A stretch of 64,000 nucleotides of DNA. Source: Pseudomonadota bacterium (GTDB taxonomy: Bacteria > Pseudomonadota > Alphaproteobacteria > Sphingomonadales > Sphingomonadaceae). The stretch is from contig JAEWZX010000019.1 of assembly GCA_023394965.1 (NCBI GenBank), positions 131,356 to 195,355 of the forward strand, given 5' to 3'. Shown here piece by piece: positions 8,876 to 17,972 of this stretch (positions are counted from its first letter, which is position 1; each line of letters begins with the position of its first letter). Under the pieces are notes generated by a model. It did not search any database, was not told the origin of the DNA, and saw only the letters and a program-made list of their open reading frames with translations. The position numbers and the translations under genes were made by a program.

Positions 8876-10155
8876 CAGGATTTTGTCTCCAGCTTGCTTG
8901 TGCCGCCCATATAGGGGGCCAACGCTTCAGGCACTGTGACACTGCCATCGGCATTCTGATAGTTTTCCAGTACCGCGACAAGCGTGCGGCCGACCGCCAA
9001 GCCCGATCCGTTGAGCGTGTGGACGAACTGGGTCTTCTTCTCGCCTTCGGGGCGGAACCGCGTGTTCATCCGCCGCGCCTGGAAATCGCCAGTGTTCGAG
9101 CAGGATGAGATTTCGCGCCACGCAGCCTGACCAGGCAACCAGACCTCGAGGTCGAAGGTTTTGCGCGCACCGAAGCCCATGTCGCCGGTGCACAGCAACA
9201 CACGGCGATACGGCAGGTCCAGCGCCTCGAGAATGCCTTCGGCGCATTTGGTCATGCGCTCGTGTTCGGCCTCGCTGTCTTGCGGGCGGCAGATGCTGAC
9301 CATCTCGACCTTTTCGAACTGGTGCTGGCGGATGAAGCCGCGCGTGTCGCGTCCTGCGGCCCCGGCTTCGGACCGGAAGCACAATGTATGTGCCGTCATG
9401 CGGATCGGCTGGGAAAAGTCGGGCAGAATTTCTCCCGCCACCGAAGCGGTAAGAGACACTTCCGAGGTCGGGATAAGCCAGCGGTCGTCCGTCGTACGGA
9501 AGCTGTCCTCGGCAAACTTAGGCAGCTTGTCGGTACCGTACATGGCGTCGTCATTCACCAGAACCGGAGTGTTGCATTCGGTATAGCCGTTTTCGCGAGT
9601 CTGCTTGTCGAGCATGAACTGAGCGAGCGCGCGGTGCAGGCGTGCCATGTCGCCGCGAAGGAAGGTGAAGCGGGCTCCCGACAGTTTTGCGCCGGTTTCG
9701 AAATCCATTCCCAAAGCGGGACCGAGATCGGCGTGTTCCTTCGGCTCGAAATCGAATTCGCGCTTCTGGCCCCACTGATGGACTTCGACATTGTCATGTT
9801 CGTTGTTGCCGTCGGGTACATCCTCGGCTGGCAGATTGGGCAGGGTGGCGAGCAGGTTGTCGAGCTCGGCACCCGCGGCACTTGCGGCCTCTTCCCAGTC
9901 GGGCATGCTGGCTTTGATTTCGGCGACTTCGGCCTTGAGCGCTTCGGCCTTGTCCGTGTCGCCTTGACCCATAGCCTGTCCTATCGCTTTGGAAGCCTCG
10001 TTACGGCGGCTTTGCGCCTGCTGGACCTTCGTACTCGCTTCACGTTTCTTCGCGTCGAGAGCGACAATGCGATCGGCAACGGGATCTGCTCCGCGACGGG
10101 CGAGGGCGGCGTCAAAGGCTTCCGGATTGGTTCGGATATAGGCAATATCGTGCAT
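8875..10155 (-). CDS. serS: Seryl-tRNA synthetase
   Basis: Class II aminoacyl-tRNA synthetase that charges tRNA-Ser, and tRNA-Sec where present. The 426-residue protein has the N-terminal antiparallel coiled-coil arm (about residues 30-105) that grips the tRNA long variable arm. Class II motif 2 is visible as CFRSEAGAAGRDTRGFIRQH and motif 3 as LNGSGLAVGRTLVAVLENYQ. The EISSCSNTGDFQARR stretch lies in the active site. Start at ATG 10155 gives the standard MHDIAYIRTNPEAFD. First gene of the serS-surE operon; the stop overlaps the surE start by one base. Confidence 0.97.
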   Translation of the reverse strand: MHDIAYIRTNPEAFDAALARRGADPVADRIVALDAKKREASTKVQQAQSRRNEASKAIGQAMGQGDTDKAEALKAEVAEIKASMPDWEEAASAAGAELDNLLATLPNLPAEDVPDGNNEHDNVEVHQWGQKREFDFEPKEHADLGPALGMDFETGAKLSGARFTFLRGDMARLHRALAQFMLDKQTRENGYTECNTPVLVNDDAMYGTDKLPKFAEDSFRTTDDRWLIPTSEVSLTASVAGEILPDFSQPIRMTAHTLCFRSEAGAAGRDTRGFIRQHQFEKVEMVSICRPQDSEAEHERMTKCAEGILEALDLPYRRVLLCTGDMGFGARKTFDLEVWLPGQAAWREISSCSNTGDFQARRMNTRFRPEGEKKTQFVHTLNGSGLAVGRTLVAVLENYQNADGSVTVPEALAPYMGGTSKLETKS

Positions 10156-10320
10156 GGCGCGGCCTATGCCTTTTCGTAATCCGCTTGGCCAGCTACTTCC
10201 CGCGGCGGTCGAGGCATTTGTTGGGAGTGCCTAGGCACATCCAGCATCACTGCTTCAAGGCATTGAAATCTGGAACAGACCGAAGGTCGGTACGTTCAAT
10301 GCCCAAAGGAGAATATCGAC

Positions 10321-10593
10321 ATGATCGGCAAGATTATTGGAGCATTCGTGGGCGACCGGGTCGCCAAACAAACCAGCGGCATGGGCGGTGCGACGGGCGC
10401 CGCTCTTGGTGTGGTAGCAGCCAGTGCAATTCGCCGGCTCAGCCTGCCAGCGATGGTTGTGCTCGGTGCTGGCGGCTATCTGGCCAAGAGGCATCTCGAC
10501 AAGCGCAATGCGGACAGTGAAACGACCACGCCGCCTGTAACTTCCACGGCACCTCATAAGGCTAAGCCTACGGATTCCACTAAAGCAGCCTGA
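10321..10593 (+). CDS. Small hypothetical protein with glycine-rich hydrophobic segments
   Basis: A 90-residue protein of unknown function. The region from residue 20 to 55 is rich in Gly and Ala (GMGGATGAALGVVAASA, then LPAMVVLGAGGYLA), suggesting glycine-zipper or weak membrane helices. The last 35 residues are polar and Thr/Pro-rich. An AAGGAG ribosome site lies about 9 bases before the ATG, and a clear intrinsic terminator follows the stop, so it looks like a complete single-gene transcription unit. Confidence 0.7.
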   Translation: MIGKIIGAFVGDRVAKQTSGMGGATGAALGVVAASAIRRLSLPAMVVLGAGGYLAKRHLDKRNADSETTTPPVTSTAPHKAKPTDSTKAA

Positions 10594-10615
10594 ACCCCCA
10601 CATCCTGGCACAGCG

Positions 10616-10648
10616 AAGGCCGCCTCACAGGGGCGGCCTTTTGCGTTT
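10616..10648 (+). terminator. Rho-independent terminator
   Basis: GGCCGCC and GGCGGCC flank a short loop and are followed by TTTTGCGTTT. It lies just past the 90-residue gene, before tRNA-Val on the opposite strand, and probably ends the small gene's transcript. Confidence 0.8.
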
Positions 10649-10666
10649 CAGGTCAAAATTGGAATA

Positions 10667-10741
10667 TGGTGGGCGCGGCAAGGATTGAACTTGCGACCCC
10701 ACCCGTGTGAAGGGTGTGCTCTACCACTGAGCTACGCGCCC
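10667..10741 (-). tRNA. tRNA-Val(CAC)
   Basis: The minus strand folds as a full cloverleaf. The acceptor stem is GGGCGCG with CGCGCCC, and the D-arm reads GCTCAGTGGTAGAGC. The anticodon loop TTCACAC (anticodon CAC, reading GTG) sits on CACCC/GGGTG, the T-arm reads GCAAGTTCAATCCTTGC, and CCA is encoded. Total 75 bases with CCA. Confidence 0.97.
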
Positions 10742-10818
10742 GCCCGATGGTGCGGCATAGCCGAAGCCGCAGGGCAGGGGCGGGCCTTTACTGTGCGAAT
10801 CGACGTGTGGCAAGCACA

Positions 10819-12699
10819 TCACCCGATCAGCGAGGCAAGTATCCGCGCAAACCATGTTTCGGACGCACTTACCTGAGCCTTGGGTGCTTTGGGAGCAGGG
10901 CAAGCCAGGCAATAGGCCTGAGCGCCCCGGGCGCCGAGCAGACGGTCGCTATCCGCTGCCATCTGCGTCACGAGCGCCGACTGGCTGCGTGCCATACGGG
11001 CGAAGACATCGCCGCCCATTTCAGCATCCTCGCCACTGCCCACGAACATCTGCCGCAGCAGGGTGTCATAGGTCGATGGCTGTGTACCAAGGTAGCGTAC
11101 ATGCCAATCATCGCCCAGTTTGGCCTGTGCTGCCGTCCAGGCGAGAGCTTCTTCCATCCCGCCATATTCGTCGACGAGACGCAATTGGCGGGCAGTGCCG
11201 CCATCCCAAACACGCCCCTGGCCAACTGCATCCACCTGATCGCGTGTCATCTTGCGCGCTGTCCCGACACGCGAGAGAAAGTCTTCATAGCCATTTTCGA
11301 TGAAAGCCTGCATGATCGCTTCGGCTTCGGGAGTGAAGCCGCCGACGAGGTCCGGCTGGCCGGAAAGCGGAGTGGTGCGCACCCCGTCGCTGGTCACCCC
11401 GATCATTTCGGCTGTTTTCTCAAATGTCGGGATGACGGCGAAAATGCCGATGGAACCGGTAATTGTTTCAGGCTCTGCAAAAATACGGTCGGCAGGGGTT
11501 GAGACCCAGTATCCACCGCTGGCCGCGACATTCGCCATGGATACGGCCACTGGAATTTTGCGCGCTTTTTGGCGAAGAATCGCCTCGCGGATGACCTCGC
11601 TGGCAAGGACTGATCCACCGGGGGAGTCCACGCGAACGACGAGCCCGGAAAGATCATCGTCAAGTGCATCGTCGAGTAGTGCGGCAATCCGGTCGCCCCC
11701 GGCGACACCCGGGCCCGCATCGCCATCGACGATCTCGCCGGCAATGGTGATAACGCCGATGGGCTTCCCTTTAGTGGGAAGCGGATTATCCGACAGCCAG
11801 GCGGCAAGCGAGGTGTGCGGATAGGCATTGGGAGCATCACCCCATTCGTCTTCCCCGACCAATTCAACCACACGCCTTTCGAAATCGGTCCGGCTGCCAA
11901 GCTTGTCGACAAGTCCTGCCTGCAAGGCCGCGGTCGCCAGATCGCCCTTTGCCGCCGCCACCCATTCCACAGGTTGGCTTGTGACGCGTTCTATATCCGC
12001 CCCGGGGCGGGCTTTTTTCATGTTCGCGCGATATTCGTCCCACAAAGTTGCATAGAGCGCTTTGGCGTTCTCGCGCGCAGGTTCCGACATGCCGGTGCTG
12101 TTGTAAGGCTCCACGGCGCTTTTGTATTCGCCAACCTTGTAAATGCGGGCGTTGACTTTCAGCTTGTCCAGTAGGCCGGCATAATACAGTCGTTCGCCTC
12201 CGGGGCCGGCGACCACAGCCCCGCCAAGCGGATTGACCCACACTTCGCTGGCATGGGCTGCAAGCGCCATCGCGTCATCTGTATAGGCAGTGGCATAGGT
12301 GAGGACCGGCTTTTCAGCGGCCCGCACGCGGTCGAGCGCTTCACCCACCTCCTGAATGTGGACCTGCCCGCCGCCCATAAAGCGGTCGAGATCCAGCACG
12401 ACGGCCGAGACTCTCTTGTCGTCTGCGGCCTTGTCCAGAGCATGGACAAGATCTCGCGACTGATATTCGCCCATCGGCGCCTGTCCGGAAAGAAGCGCGG
12501 CAATCGGATCAACCTCGGTCCGTTCTTCCACGATGGAGCCATCAAGCGCCAACAATAACGCCCCGTCTCGGACAGACGCGGGGCTGGGCCGCGCAGTGAG
12601 AACTGCGAAGAGCGCGGAAAAGAACAGCAGCATGAATACGAGCACAAGCCCATCTTTTACGCCCACCAGCAGGCGCCACACTTTTCCGGCAAATCGCAT
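10819..12699 (-). CDS. sppA: Signal peptide peptidase SppA, 67-kDa type
   Basis: Inner-membrane serine protease that degrades cleaved signal peptides on the periplasmic side. The 626-residue protein has one N-terminal membrane anchor (about residues 15-36) and two tandem S49 domains, the long E. coli-like form. The Ser-Lys dyad is visible: Lys193 in YKVGEYKSAVEPY and Ser394 in ANVAASGGYWVS. The substrate groove motif VRVDSPGGS lies near 355-363. The C-terminal 60 residues hold a Cys pair (YCLACP) that I do not associate with the family. Monocistronic between tRNA-Val and divergent pyrB. Confidence 0.95.
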   Translation of the reverse strand: MRFAGKVWRLLVGVKDGLVLVFMLLFFSALFAVLTARPSPASVRDGALLLALDGSIVEERTEVDPIAALLSGQAPMGEYQSRDLVHALDKAADDKRVSAVVLDLDRFMGGGQVHIQEVGEALDRVRAAEKPVLTYATAYTDDAMALAAHASEVWVNPLGGAVVAGPGGERLYYAGLLDKLKVNARIYKVGEYKSAVEPYNSTGMSEPARENAKALYATLWDEYRANMKKARPGADIERVTSQPVEWVAAAKGDLATAALQAGLVDKLGSRTDFERRVVELVGEDEWGDAPNAYPHTSLAAWLSDNPLPTKGKPIGVITIAGEIVDGDAGPGVAGGDRIAALLDDALDDDLSGLVVRVDSPGGSVLASEVIREAILRQKARKIPVAVSMANVAASGGYWVSTPADRIFAEPETITGSIGIFAVIPTFEKTAEMIGVTSDGVRTTPLSGQPDLVGGFTPEAEAIMQAFIENGYEDFLSRVGTARKMTRDQVDAVGQGRVWDGGTARQLRLVDEYGGMEEALAWTAAQAKLGDDWHVRYLGTQPSTYDTLLRQMFVGSGEDAEMGGDVFARMARSQSALVTQMAADSDRLLGARGAQAYCLACPAPKAPKAQVSASETWFARILASLIG

Positions 12700-12801
12700 G
12701 TGTATAATCTCCTGTTGCGAGGGGATTAGGGGACCATGCCACGCATTGCCACCGGAAAGCGCTTGAGCGCGCGATAGGCCTCGACTAAGGGCGTGGCCTC
12801 A

Positions 12802-13827
12802 ATGACATTGACGGAAAACTCTTCTCACCCGGCCCGCTATCCGGCGGGCGCACTCGCCTTTCCGCACCGCGACCTGATCGGTATCGGACAGATGGAGCGA
12901 CATGAAATACTCTTTTTGCTCGACGAAGCCGAGCAGTGGGTGATGCTGAACAGGCAGGCGACAAAGCACGAGAACCTGCTGTCCGGCCTGACCGTAATCA
13001 ACGCGTTTTTCGAAAATTCCACCCGCACGCTGCTGAGCTTCGAGATTGCGGGCAAGCGACTTGGCGCGGATGTGGTCAACATGCACGCCGCCCAATCGAG
13101 CGTGAAGAAGGGCGAGACGCTGATCGATACTGCGATCACGCTGAATGCCATGCGCGCAGACGCGATCGTCATCCGCCATGGCTCGAGCGGGGCGACCCAA
13201 TTGATCGCCGACAAGGTCGACTGCCCGGTGCTTAATGCTGGCGATGGTCAGCACGAACATCCGACGCAGGCTCTGCTTGACGCGCTGGCACTGCGCCATG
13301 CCCTGCGCGAAAGGGGAGAGGCGGGGGAAGATTTCACCGGCCTCATCATCGTGATCTGCGGTGACATTCTGCACAGCCGTGTAGCACGATCGAATCTTCT
13401 GTGTCTTCAAGCCATGGGTGCCACGGTGCGGCTCTGCGCGCCCCCGGCGCTAATGCCTGTCGGTATCGAGGAGATGGGCGCAGAGGTGTATCATGATTTC
13501 GATGCTGCGCTGGAAGGTGCCGATGTGGCCATGATGCTCCGCTTGCAGACAGAGCGGATGAGCGGACAGTTTATCCCATCCGCCCGTGAATATCATCACC
13601 TTTACGGTCTGACCAAAACACGTCTCGCGCGGGCCGCAAGCGATGCGCTGGTCATGCACCCGGGGCCGATGAACCGAGGCGTGGAAATCGACAGTGACGT
13701 TGCGGATATGATCGAGCGGTCGATCATCACGCGCCAGGTGGAAATGGGGGTCGCCATTCGCATGGCCGCGCTGGACATACTCACGCGTCGCGCCCGCGGG
13801 GTCGAAGGGTGGGGAGAACGGGCATGA
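12802..13827 (+). CDS. pyrB: Aspartate carbamoyltransferase catalytic subunit
   Basis: Condenses carbamoyl phosphate with aspartate, the first committed step of pyrimidine synthesis. The carbamoyl phosphate loop FENSTRTLLSFEIA and the HPTQALLDALAL signature (in GDGQHEHPTQALLD) are intact, and the ending region carries VMHPGPMNRGVEID. ATG 12802 is preferred, with AAGGG about 10 bases upstream; GTG 12793 is possible but too close to it. The stop overlaps the next start as ATGA, coupling pyrB to the inactive dihydroorotase homologue, which is the pyrBC' arrangement. No pyrI regulatory subunit is seen. Confidence 0.96.
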   Translation: MTLTENSSHPARYPAGALAFPHRDLIGIGQMERHEILFLLDEAEQWVMLNRQATKHENLLSGLTVINAFFENSTRTLLSFEIAGKRLGADVVNMHAAQSSVKKGETLIDTAITLNAMRADAIVIRHGSSGATQLIADKVDCPVLNAGDGQHEHPTQALLDALALRHALRERGEAGEDFTGLIIVICGDILHSRVARSNLLCLQAMGATVRLCAPPALMPVGIEEMGAEVYHDFDAALEGADVAMMLRLQTERMSGQFIPSAREYHHLYGLTKTRLARAASDALVMHPGPMNRGVEIDSDVADMIERSIITRQVEMGVAIRMAALDILTRRARGVEGWGERA

Positions 13828-15053
13828 AGCAGCAGCGTCCGCTGACTATCACCGGTGGTACACTAGTTACCCGCGATGGTGTGCGCGCAGCTACATTGCG
13901 GCTGGTGGACGGCAGCATCACCGCCATCGGCGAAGAACCGCAGGATGGCGATCTGACTGTCGATGCCAAGGGCCAACTTGTCGCGCCGGGGCTTGTCGAT
14001 CTGGGCGTTTTCGCCATCGACAAACCTGCTTTCCATTTTGGCGGGATTACCCGTGCGGCATTGATGCCCGATCAGTCACCGCCCCTGGATCTGCCTAGCC
14101 GCATCTCCTACATCGCGAAAAGCGGCAAACCCGATTTCTGGGTGCATCCCCTTGCTGCCGCAACCCGCGGGCTGGAAGGGGGGGAAATCGCTGAATTGGC
14201 GCTGATGCGCGACGCGGGAGCACGCGGCGTCGCAACCGGTCGCCAATGGATCGCAGATTCGGGCGTGATGCTGCGTCTGCTGCAATATGCCGCCATGCTC
14301 GATATGGTAGTGATCGCGCATGCCGAGGATGCGGCGCTGGTTGGCAGTGCAGTCGCTACCGCTGGCGAGATAGCCACGCGTCGGGGCTTGCCCAGCGCAC
14401 CGTCGGTAGCGGAGCCGATTGCTCTTACCCGCGACATTGCGCTCGCGGAACTGGCCGACGCGCGCATCCACTTCCGTCAAGTGACAACGCGCGCAGGTCT
14501 AGCGATTGTACGCGCAGCCAAAGCGCGTGGGGCGAAGATAACCTGCGGCATCACTCCGGCCCATTTCATGCTTTCCGATCTCGCGACGGTCGACTTCCGT
14601 ACTTTTGCCCGTCTTTCGCCGCCCTTGCGCAGTGAAGACGATCGGCATGCCGTGCGCGAGGCGCTTGCCGATGGCACTATCGATGTCATTGCCAGCGGTC
14701 ACGACCCCCGCGGCCCGGAAGACAAGCGCTTGCCGTTCTCCGATGCAGAGCCTGGCATGGCAGGAGCGGAGACGCTGCTGGCCATGACACTCTCGCTAGT
14801 GCGCGACGATGTGATCGATATGGTCCGTGCCTTCGATCTTGTGGCGAGCCAGCCCGCGCGTATTCTGGGTGTCGACGCGGGTGCGATCGTGGAAGGGTTC
14901 GAGGCCGACATCGCGCTGGTTGATCCCGATAAACCGTGGGTTATTCAAAGCGCTCGGATGGAAGCAACTGCTGGCAACACGCCATTCGATGGTCATCCCA
15001 CACAGGGGCGGGTTAGCGCCCTTTACAAAGGCGGTGTTGCGATAGAGCTGTAG
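13824..15053 (+). CDS. Non-catalytic dihydroorotase-like protein (PyrC' / PyrX type)
   Basis: A 409-residue amidohydrolase-fold protein in the position of the pyrBC' partner. The zinc ligands of true dihydroorotase are missing. The strand that should read VDLHVHLREPG reads VDLGVFAIDKP near residues 58-68. The second-His motif reads RIHFRQVTT, with Gln where His is expected. The catalytic TDHAPH motif reads SGHDPR, with Gly for Asp. Known from Pseudomonas: an inactive PyrC' is needed to assemble or stabilise the PyrB dodecamer. The same structural role is inferred here, so an active dihydroorotase should be encoded elsewhere. The start overlaps the pyrB stop (ATGA). Confidence 0.85.
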   Translation: MKQQRPLTITGGTLVTRDGVRAATLRLVDGSITAIGEEPQDGDLTVDAKGQLVAPGLVDLGVFAIDKPAFHFGGITRAALMPDQSPPLDLPSRISYIAKSGKPDFWVHPLAAATRGLEGGEIAELALMRDAGARGVATGRQWIADSGVMLRLLQYAAMLDMVVIAHAEDAALVGSAVATAGEIATRRGLPSAPSVAEPIALTRDIALAELADARIHFRQVTTRAGLAIVRAAKARGAKITCGITPAHFMLSDLATVDFRTFARLSPPLRSEDDRHAVREALADGTIDVIASGHDPRGPEDKRLPFSDAEPGMAGAETLLAMTLSLVRDDVIDMVRAFDLVASQPARILGVDAGAIVEGFEADIALVDPDKPWVIQSARMEATAGNTPFDGHPTQGRVSALYKGGVAIEL

Positions 15054-15066
15054 CGCTTGCGAAAGA

Positions 15067-15092
15067 CCCCGCCCGGTTTTGTCCGGACGGGG
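15067..15092. terminator. Hairpin between convergent pyrC' and SPOR gene
   Basis: CCCCGCCCGG pairs with CCGGACGGGG around a TTTTGT loop with one mismatch. It lies between two convergent stops, so it can serve both transcripts. No long T-run. Confidence 0.6.
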
Positions 15093-15125
15093 CCGCTCGA
15101 TGGTCGGTAGGATGCGCTTGGTGTT

Positions 15126-16433
15126 CTAGCGCGTGGCGACCCGCACTTCGCTATCGACTACGCTGATTGCGCCCGGCAGTGGCTGGCCGGAAGCGTAAGC
15201 GATGCAGCCGCCCCCTTTGCCTTTGACTGTACGACACATCGACTGCGCCGAAGCCTTGGCGAAACCGGCTGCGGCGACGCGGTAATATATTTTGCCGTTG
15301 ACCCGGGCCTTGGTGACCACGCGTTCGGCAGTCCCGAGCTCGGGATAGCGCTTCTGGAACTGCTTCCACGCTTCATTGGCAGCGGACATCGACAGATAAG
15401 AGCCCAGCTGAACATTATAGTCGCCTGTGCGGGTAGCAGGGGAGGGTGCCGTGCTCTGCGTCATACGCGGCTTGGGCGGTGTGCTGAATGCGGCGACTGT
15501 TTTCTGAGCAACTTCATTTGCGATGAAGCGGACAGCTCCCGTATCGGCAGCGAGGCCTGCCTCGGCCAGAGCCGCGTCACCGCTGTCGGCTGCCACCGCG
15601 TTGGCGCTAATTGGCGGAAGTTCAGTTGCAAACGCGAAATCTCTGTGGGGCGTTTCGGCCCTAGGCTCGTCCAGTTCCGCTGCGGCGAGCATGTCGACGC
15701 TGGGGTGGTTGGTGAGAGCAAGCATCTCCGGCTGTCCTGGATCGACCTGCGGCTGAACGCCGATCAGACTGGCTACCCGGGCGGTGAAGGCTTCCGGGTG
15801 AATCATCGCTGCCCACTTCGCCATGCGATTGCCCACTTCGCCTGCAGGGACATCTTCCGCAGCCATGATGCGGGCTGCGCGCCAATTGCCCTGAAGCGCG
15901 TAAGCATAAGCGAGGTTCTGGCGGACTTTTGCGGTGTTCTGGCCGGAACGTAACGCGTTGCTCAGAACACTGACACCATAGTCTGGCCGACCCGAAAGCG
16001 CGACGGCAAGGCCGAAATCCGCCGGATCCAACGCTGCTTCGAAGCGCTGCAAAGTGCCGAGCGCGCCAGCCTGGTCTCCTATGGCGATCTGGGCGAGCGT
16101 GTAGCTGATGACGGTGCGCGGAGCAGTGTCACCAAGTGCGATGGCTTCGGCAAAAGTGGCTGCTGCTGAAGTGAAGCGACCGTCTTCCAGATAGGCGTTG
16201 CCAAGAAGAGCACGCGTGCTGGCGTCACGTGGGGCTGCCAGAACAGCGGCTTCGGCGTGTTTCACGGCTTTGGACGTCTTACCCTTGATGAGCGCATTTT
16301 CAGCATGCTCTGCGGAATAGGCGTGGCTGGGTGCCATTTTGCCAGTGCATCCTGCCAGAGCACAGGTGGCCAGCGCCGTCGTAACGGCGAGTTGAACGAA
16401 CCGCCGGCTGGTGGCTTTCGTTTCGGTACTCAT
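15126..16433 (-). CDS. TPR and SPOR domain lipoprotein
   Basis: A 435-residue exported protein. The N-terminus is a lipoprotein signal ending in LATCALAGC (lipobox LAGC), so it should be lipid-anchored. Residues about 40-200 form tetratricopeptide-like repeats (AENALIKGKTSKAVKHAEAA, ALLGNAYLEDGRFTSAAATF). A low-complexity linker follows, and a SPOR domain occupies about 345-420 (GDYNVQLGSYLSMSAANEAW to YYRVAAAGF). SPOR domains bind denuded septal peptidoglycan. ATG 16433 has a perfect GGAGGT four bases upstream. Third gene of the parA-RHH-SPOR unit, 37 bases after the RHH gene. A second SPOR protein is encoded divergently. Confidence 0.85.
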   Translation of the reverse strand: MSTETKATSRRFVQLAVTTALATCALAGCTGKMAPSHAYSAEHAENALIKGKTSKAVKHAEAAVLAAPRDASTRALLGNAYLEDGRFTSAAATFAEAIALGDTAPRTVISYTLAQIAIGDQAGALGTLQRFEAALDPADFGLAVALSGRPDYGVSVLSNALRSGQNTAKVRQNLAYAYALQGNWRAARIMAAEDVPAGEVGNRMAKWAAMIHPEAFTARVASLIGVQPQVDPGQPEMLALTNHPSVDMLAAAELDEPRAETPHRDFAFATELPPISANAVAADSGDAALAEAGLAADTGAVRFIANEVAQKTVAAFSTPPKPRMTQSTAPSPATRTGDYNVQLGSYLSMSAANEAWKQFQKRYPELGTAERVVTKARVNGKIYYRVAAAGFAKASAQSMCRTVKGKGGGCIAYASGQPLPGAISVVDSEVRVATR

Positions 16434-16470
16434 TCTTACCTCCATGAAGGCCATCCCACGTTTGCAGCGA

Positions 16471-16998
16471 CTATTTGCGACCATGTTGCACCTGAGCGGC
16501 AAGGTCTGCGACTTCGGGCATTTCAGCAAGAAGGGCATCGAGCGCATCAGTCACCAATTGTTGGGCGCTTCGACCGCGAACGGTGCAGGCCAGGCGCAGC
16601 ATAAGATGACGGTCTTGATCGAGCCGGAGAGTGAACGCCGCGCGCTTGCCTTTTGCCTTGGCGGCTGTGGGCTCTGCCGGTTTATTCATGACAGGCCTGT
16701 CCAGCTCCGCCTGGATCCTGGTCAGCGATTCACGTACATGATTGGGAGCAGGGCTTTCGTTGACAAGATCGCGCTCACCCTCCTGTGGCGAGATGGGCAC
16801 GACCTTTTCCTGTAAGGGCGAGTGCGCGGCGAGTTCATCTTCGCCCATGTCGTTCCAGCCCAGATCTTCCAGACTGGCTGCAGCTTCTTTGCCATCTAGT
16901 GGCCCTGGAATGCCCGACTGCGGTCGCATGGCAGGCTTCGCGCTACCCTTGCGTGCCAGCAGGGTAGAAGAGAGAGAGGCGAAATTGGCGTCAGACAT
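16471..16998 (-). CDS. Ribbon-helix-helix-like ParA partner candidate
   Basis: A 175-residue protein starting MSDANFASLSSTLLARKG. The first 25 residues are basic (LARKGSAKPAMRP), the middle (30-110) is acidic and probably disordered. The last 60 (KRAAFTLRLDQDRHLMLRLA to ALLAEMPEV) look like a ribbon-helix-helix domain: a short strand followed by two helices. Known: partners of ParA-type ATPases often carry a basic N-terminal peptide that stimulates ATP hydrolysis and an RHH or HTH DNA- or cargo-binding domain. That this protein is such a partner is inferred from its position 24 bases after parA. Function unproven. Confidence 0.65.
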   Translation of the reverse strand: MSDANFASLSSTLLARKGSAKPAMRPQSGIPGPLDGKEAAASLEDLGWNDMGEDELAAHSPLQEKVVPISPQEGERDLVNESPAPNHVRESLTRIQAELDRPVMNKPAEPTAAKAKGKRAAFTLRLDQDRHLMLRLACTVRGRSAQQLVTDALDALLAEMPEVADLAAQVQHGRK

Positions 16999-17022
16999 GC
17001 GGCAATCTCCGCCCAATAGTTC

Positions 17023-17739
17023 TTACTGAGCCACGCGGCGGCCGAAGCCGCCGGCGGGACGATGGGCACCGGGCATTACATGCTGTGCATTCGGTGCGGC
17101 GAAAATCGTGCGCCGGAAATTCTTTTCCAGACGATCTGCAATGTATTTCCAGAGCGCGGTCACTTCTGCGGCGGAACGACTGTCCGGATCGACTTCCATC
17201 ACCGTTCGACCGTCGATCATGGAAGCGGCGAAATCAGTGCGATGATGGAGCGTGATCGGCGCCACAGTGCCGTGCTGCGACAAGGCGACAGCGGCTTCGG
17301 AAGTAATCTTGGCCTTCGGTGTTGCTGCGTTCACAACGAACACCAGTGGCTTTCCAGCGCGCTCGCATAGGTCGACTGTTGCACCCACGGCACGCAAATC
17401 ATGCGGACTGGGGCGGGTTGGCACAACGATCAGTTCTGCGACCGAAATGACTGACTGGATTGCCATGGTGATCGCGGGCGGGGTGTCGAGCACGGCGAGC
17501 TTGAAGCCCTGCTGACGCAAAATGGCCAGATCAGTGGCCAGCCGGGCAACGGTGGTCTGGGCAAAGGCGGGATATTCATCTTCGCGCTCGTTCCACCAAT
17601 CGGCGAGTGAGCCTTGTGGATCGATGTCGATCAGAACCACCGGGCCCGCCCCAGCGCGCTGTGCCTGAACAGCTAGATGTCCGGAGAGAGTGGTCTTGCC
17701 CGATCCACCCTTCTGCGATGCCAATGCCAGTACACGCAA
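17023..17739 (-). CDS. ParA-family ATPase, chromosomal, not next to parB
   Basis: A 238-residue deviant-Walker ATPase. The start MRVLALASQKGGSGKTTLSG shows the signature lysine version of the P-loop (KGGSGKTT), then LIDIDPQGSLADWW (Walker A') and LAVLDTPPA (Walker B). I chose TTG 17739 because AGGGGGA lies 7-8 bases upstream and the product begins like other ParA proteins; an upstream TTG (17772) would add 11 residues. ParA-type ATPases pattern cargo on the nucleoid or at poles. This copy is followed not by ParB but by an RHH-like protein and a SPOR lipoprotein, so it is probably an orphan positioning ATPase rather than the chromosome segregation ParA. Confidence 0.9.
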   Translation of the reverse strand: MRVLALASQKGGSGKTTLSGHLAVQAQRAGAGPVVLIDIDPQGSLADWWNEREDEYPAFAQTTVARLATDLAILRQQGFKLAVLDTPPAITMAIQSVISVAELIVVPTRPSPHDLRAVGATVDLCERAGKPLVFVVNAATPKAKITSEAAVALSQHGTVAPITLHHRTDFAASMIDGRTVMEVDPDSRSAAEVTALWKYIADRLEKNFRRTIFAAPNAQHVMPGAHRPAGGFGRRVAQ

Positions 17740-17828
17740 GACTTGGTCCCCCTGGTTTGCGCCCGTATCCAATTCACAATCGCTGCTATCGTGTGCAGCG
17801 CCTTTGGTATCGAAATCGCAGGCCAGCC

Positions 17829-17845
17829 CTAATTTTAGGTTAACC
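17829..17845. promoter_or_regulatory. CtrA-like site between parA and the Sel1-SPOR gene
   Basis: Reads CTAA, seven bases, TTAACC, one mismatch from the CtrA consensus TTAA-N7-TTAA. It lies about 90 bases upstream of the parA start and 130 upstream of the divergent SPOR gene, so it could control either or both. Functional assignment is inference only. Confidence 0.35.
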
Positions 17846-17972
17846 GGCTTGTCTTTATGGCGGCGCCTTGGGAATCGCTTTCACATCGCAACATTTTGCT
17901 AACGAGTGATTTACTATAGGATGCATCCGGTACGGCGTGCTTCGGCTCGGCGAAAGATGAAAAGGGGCCGGT

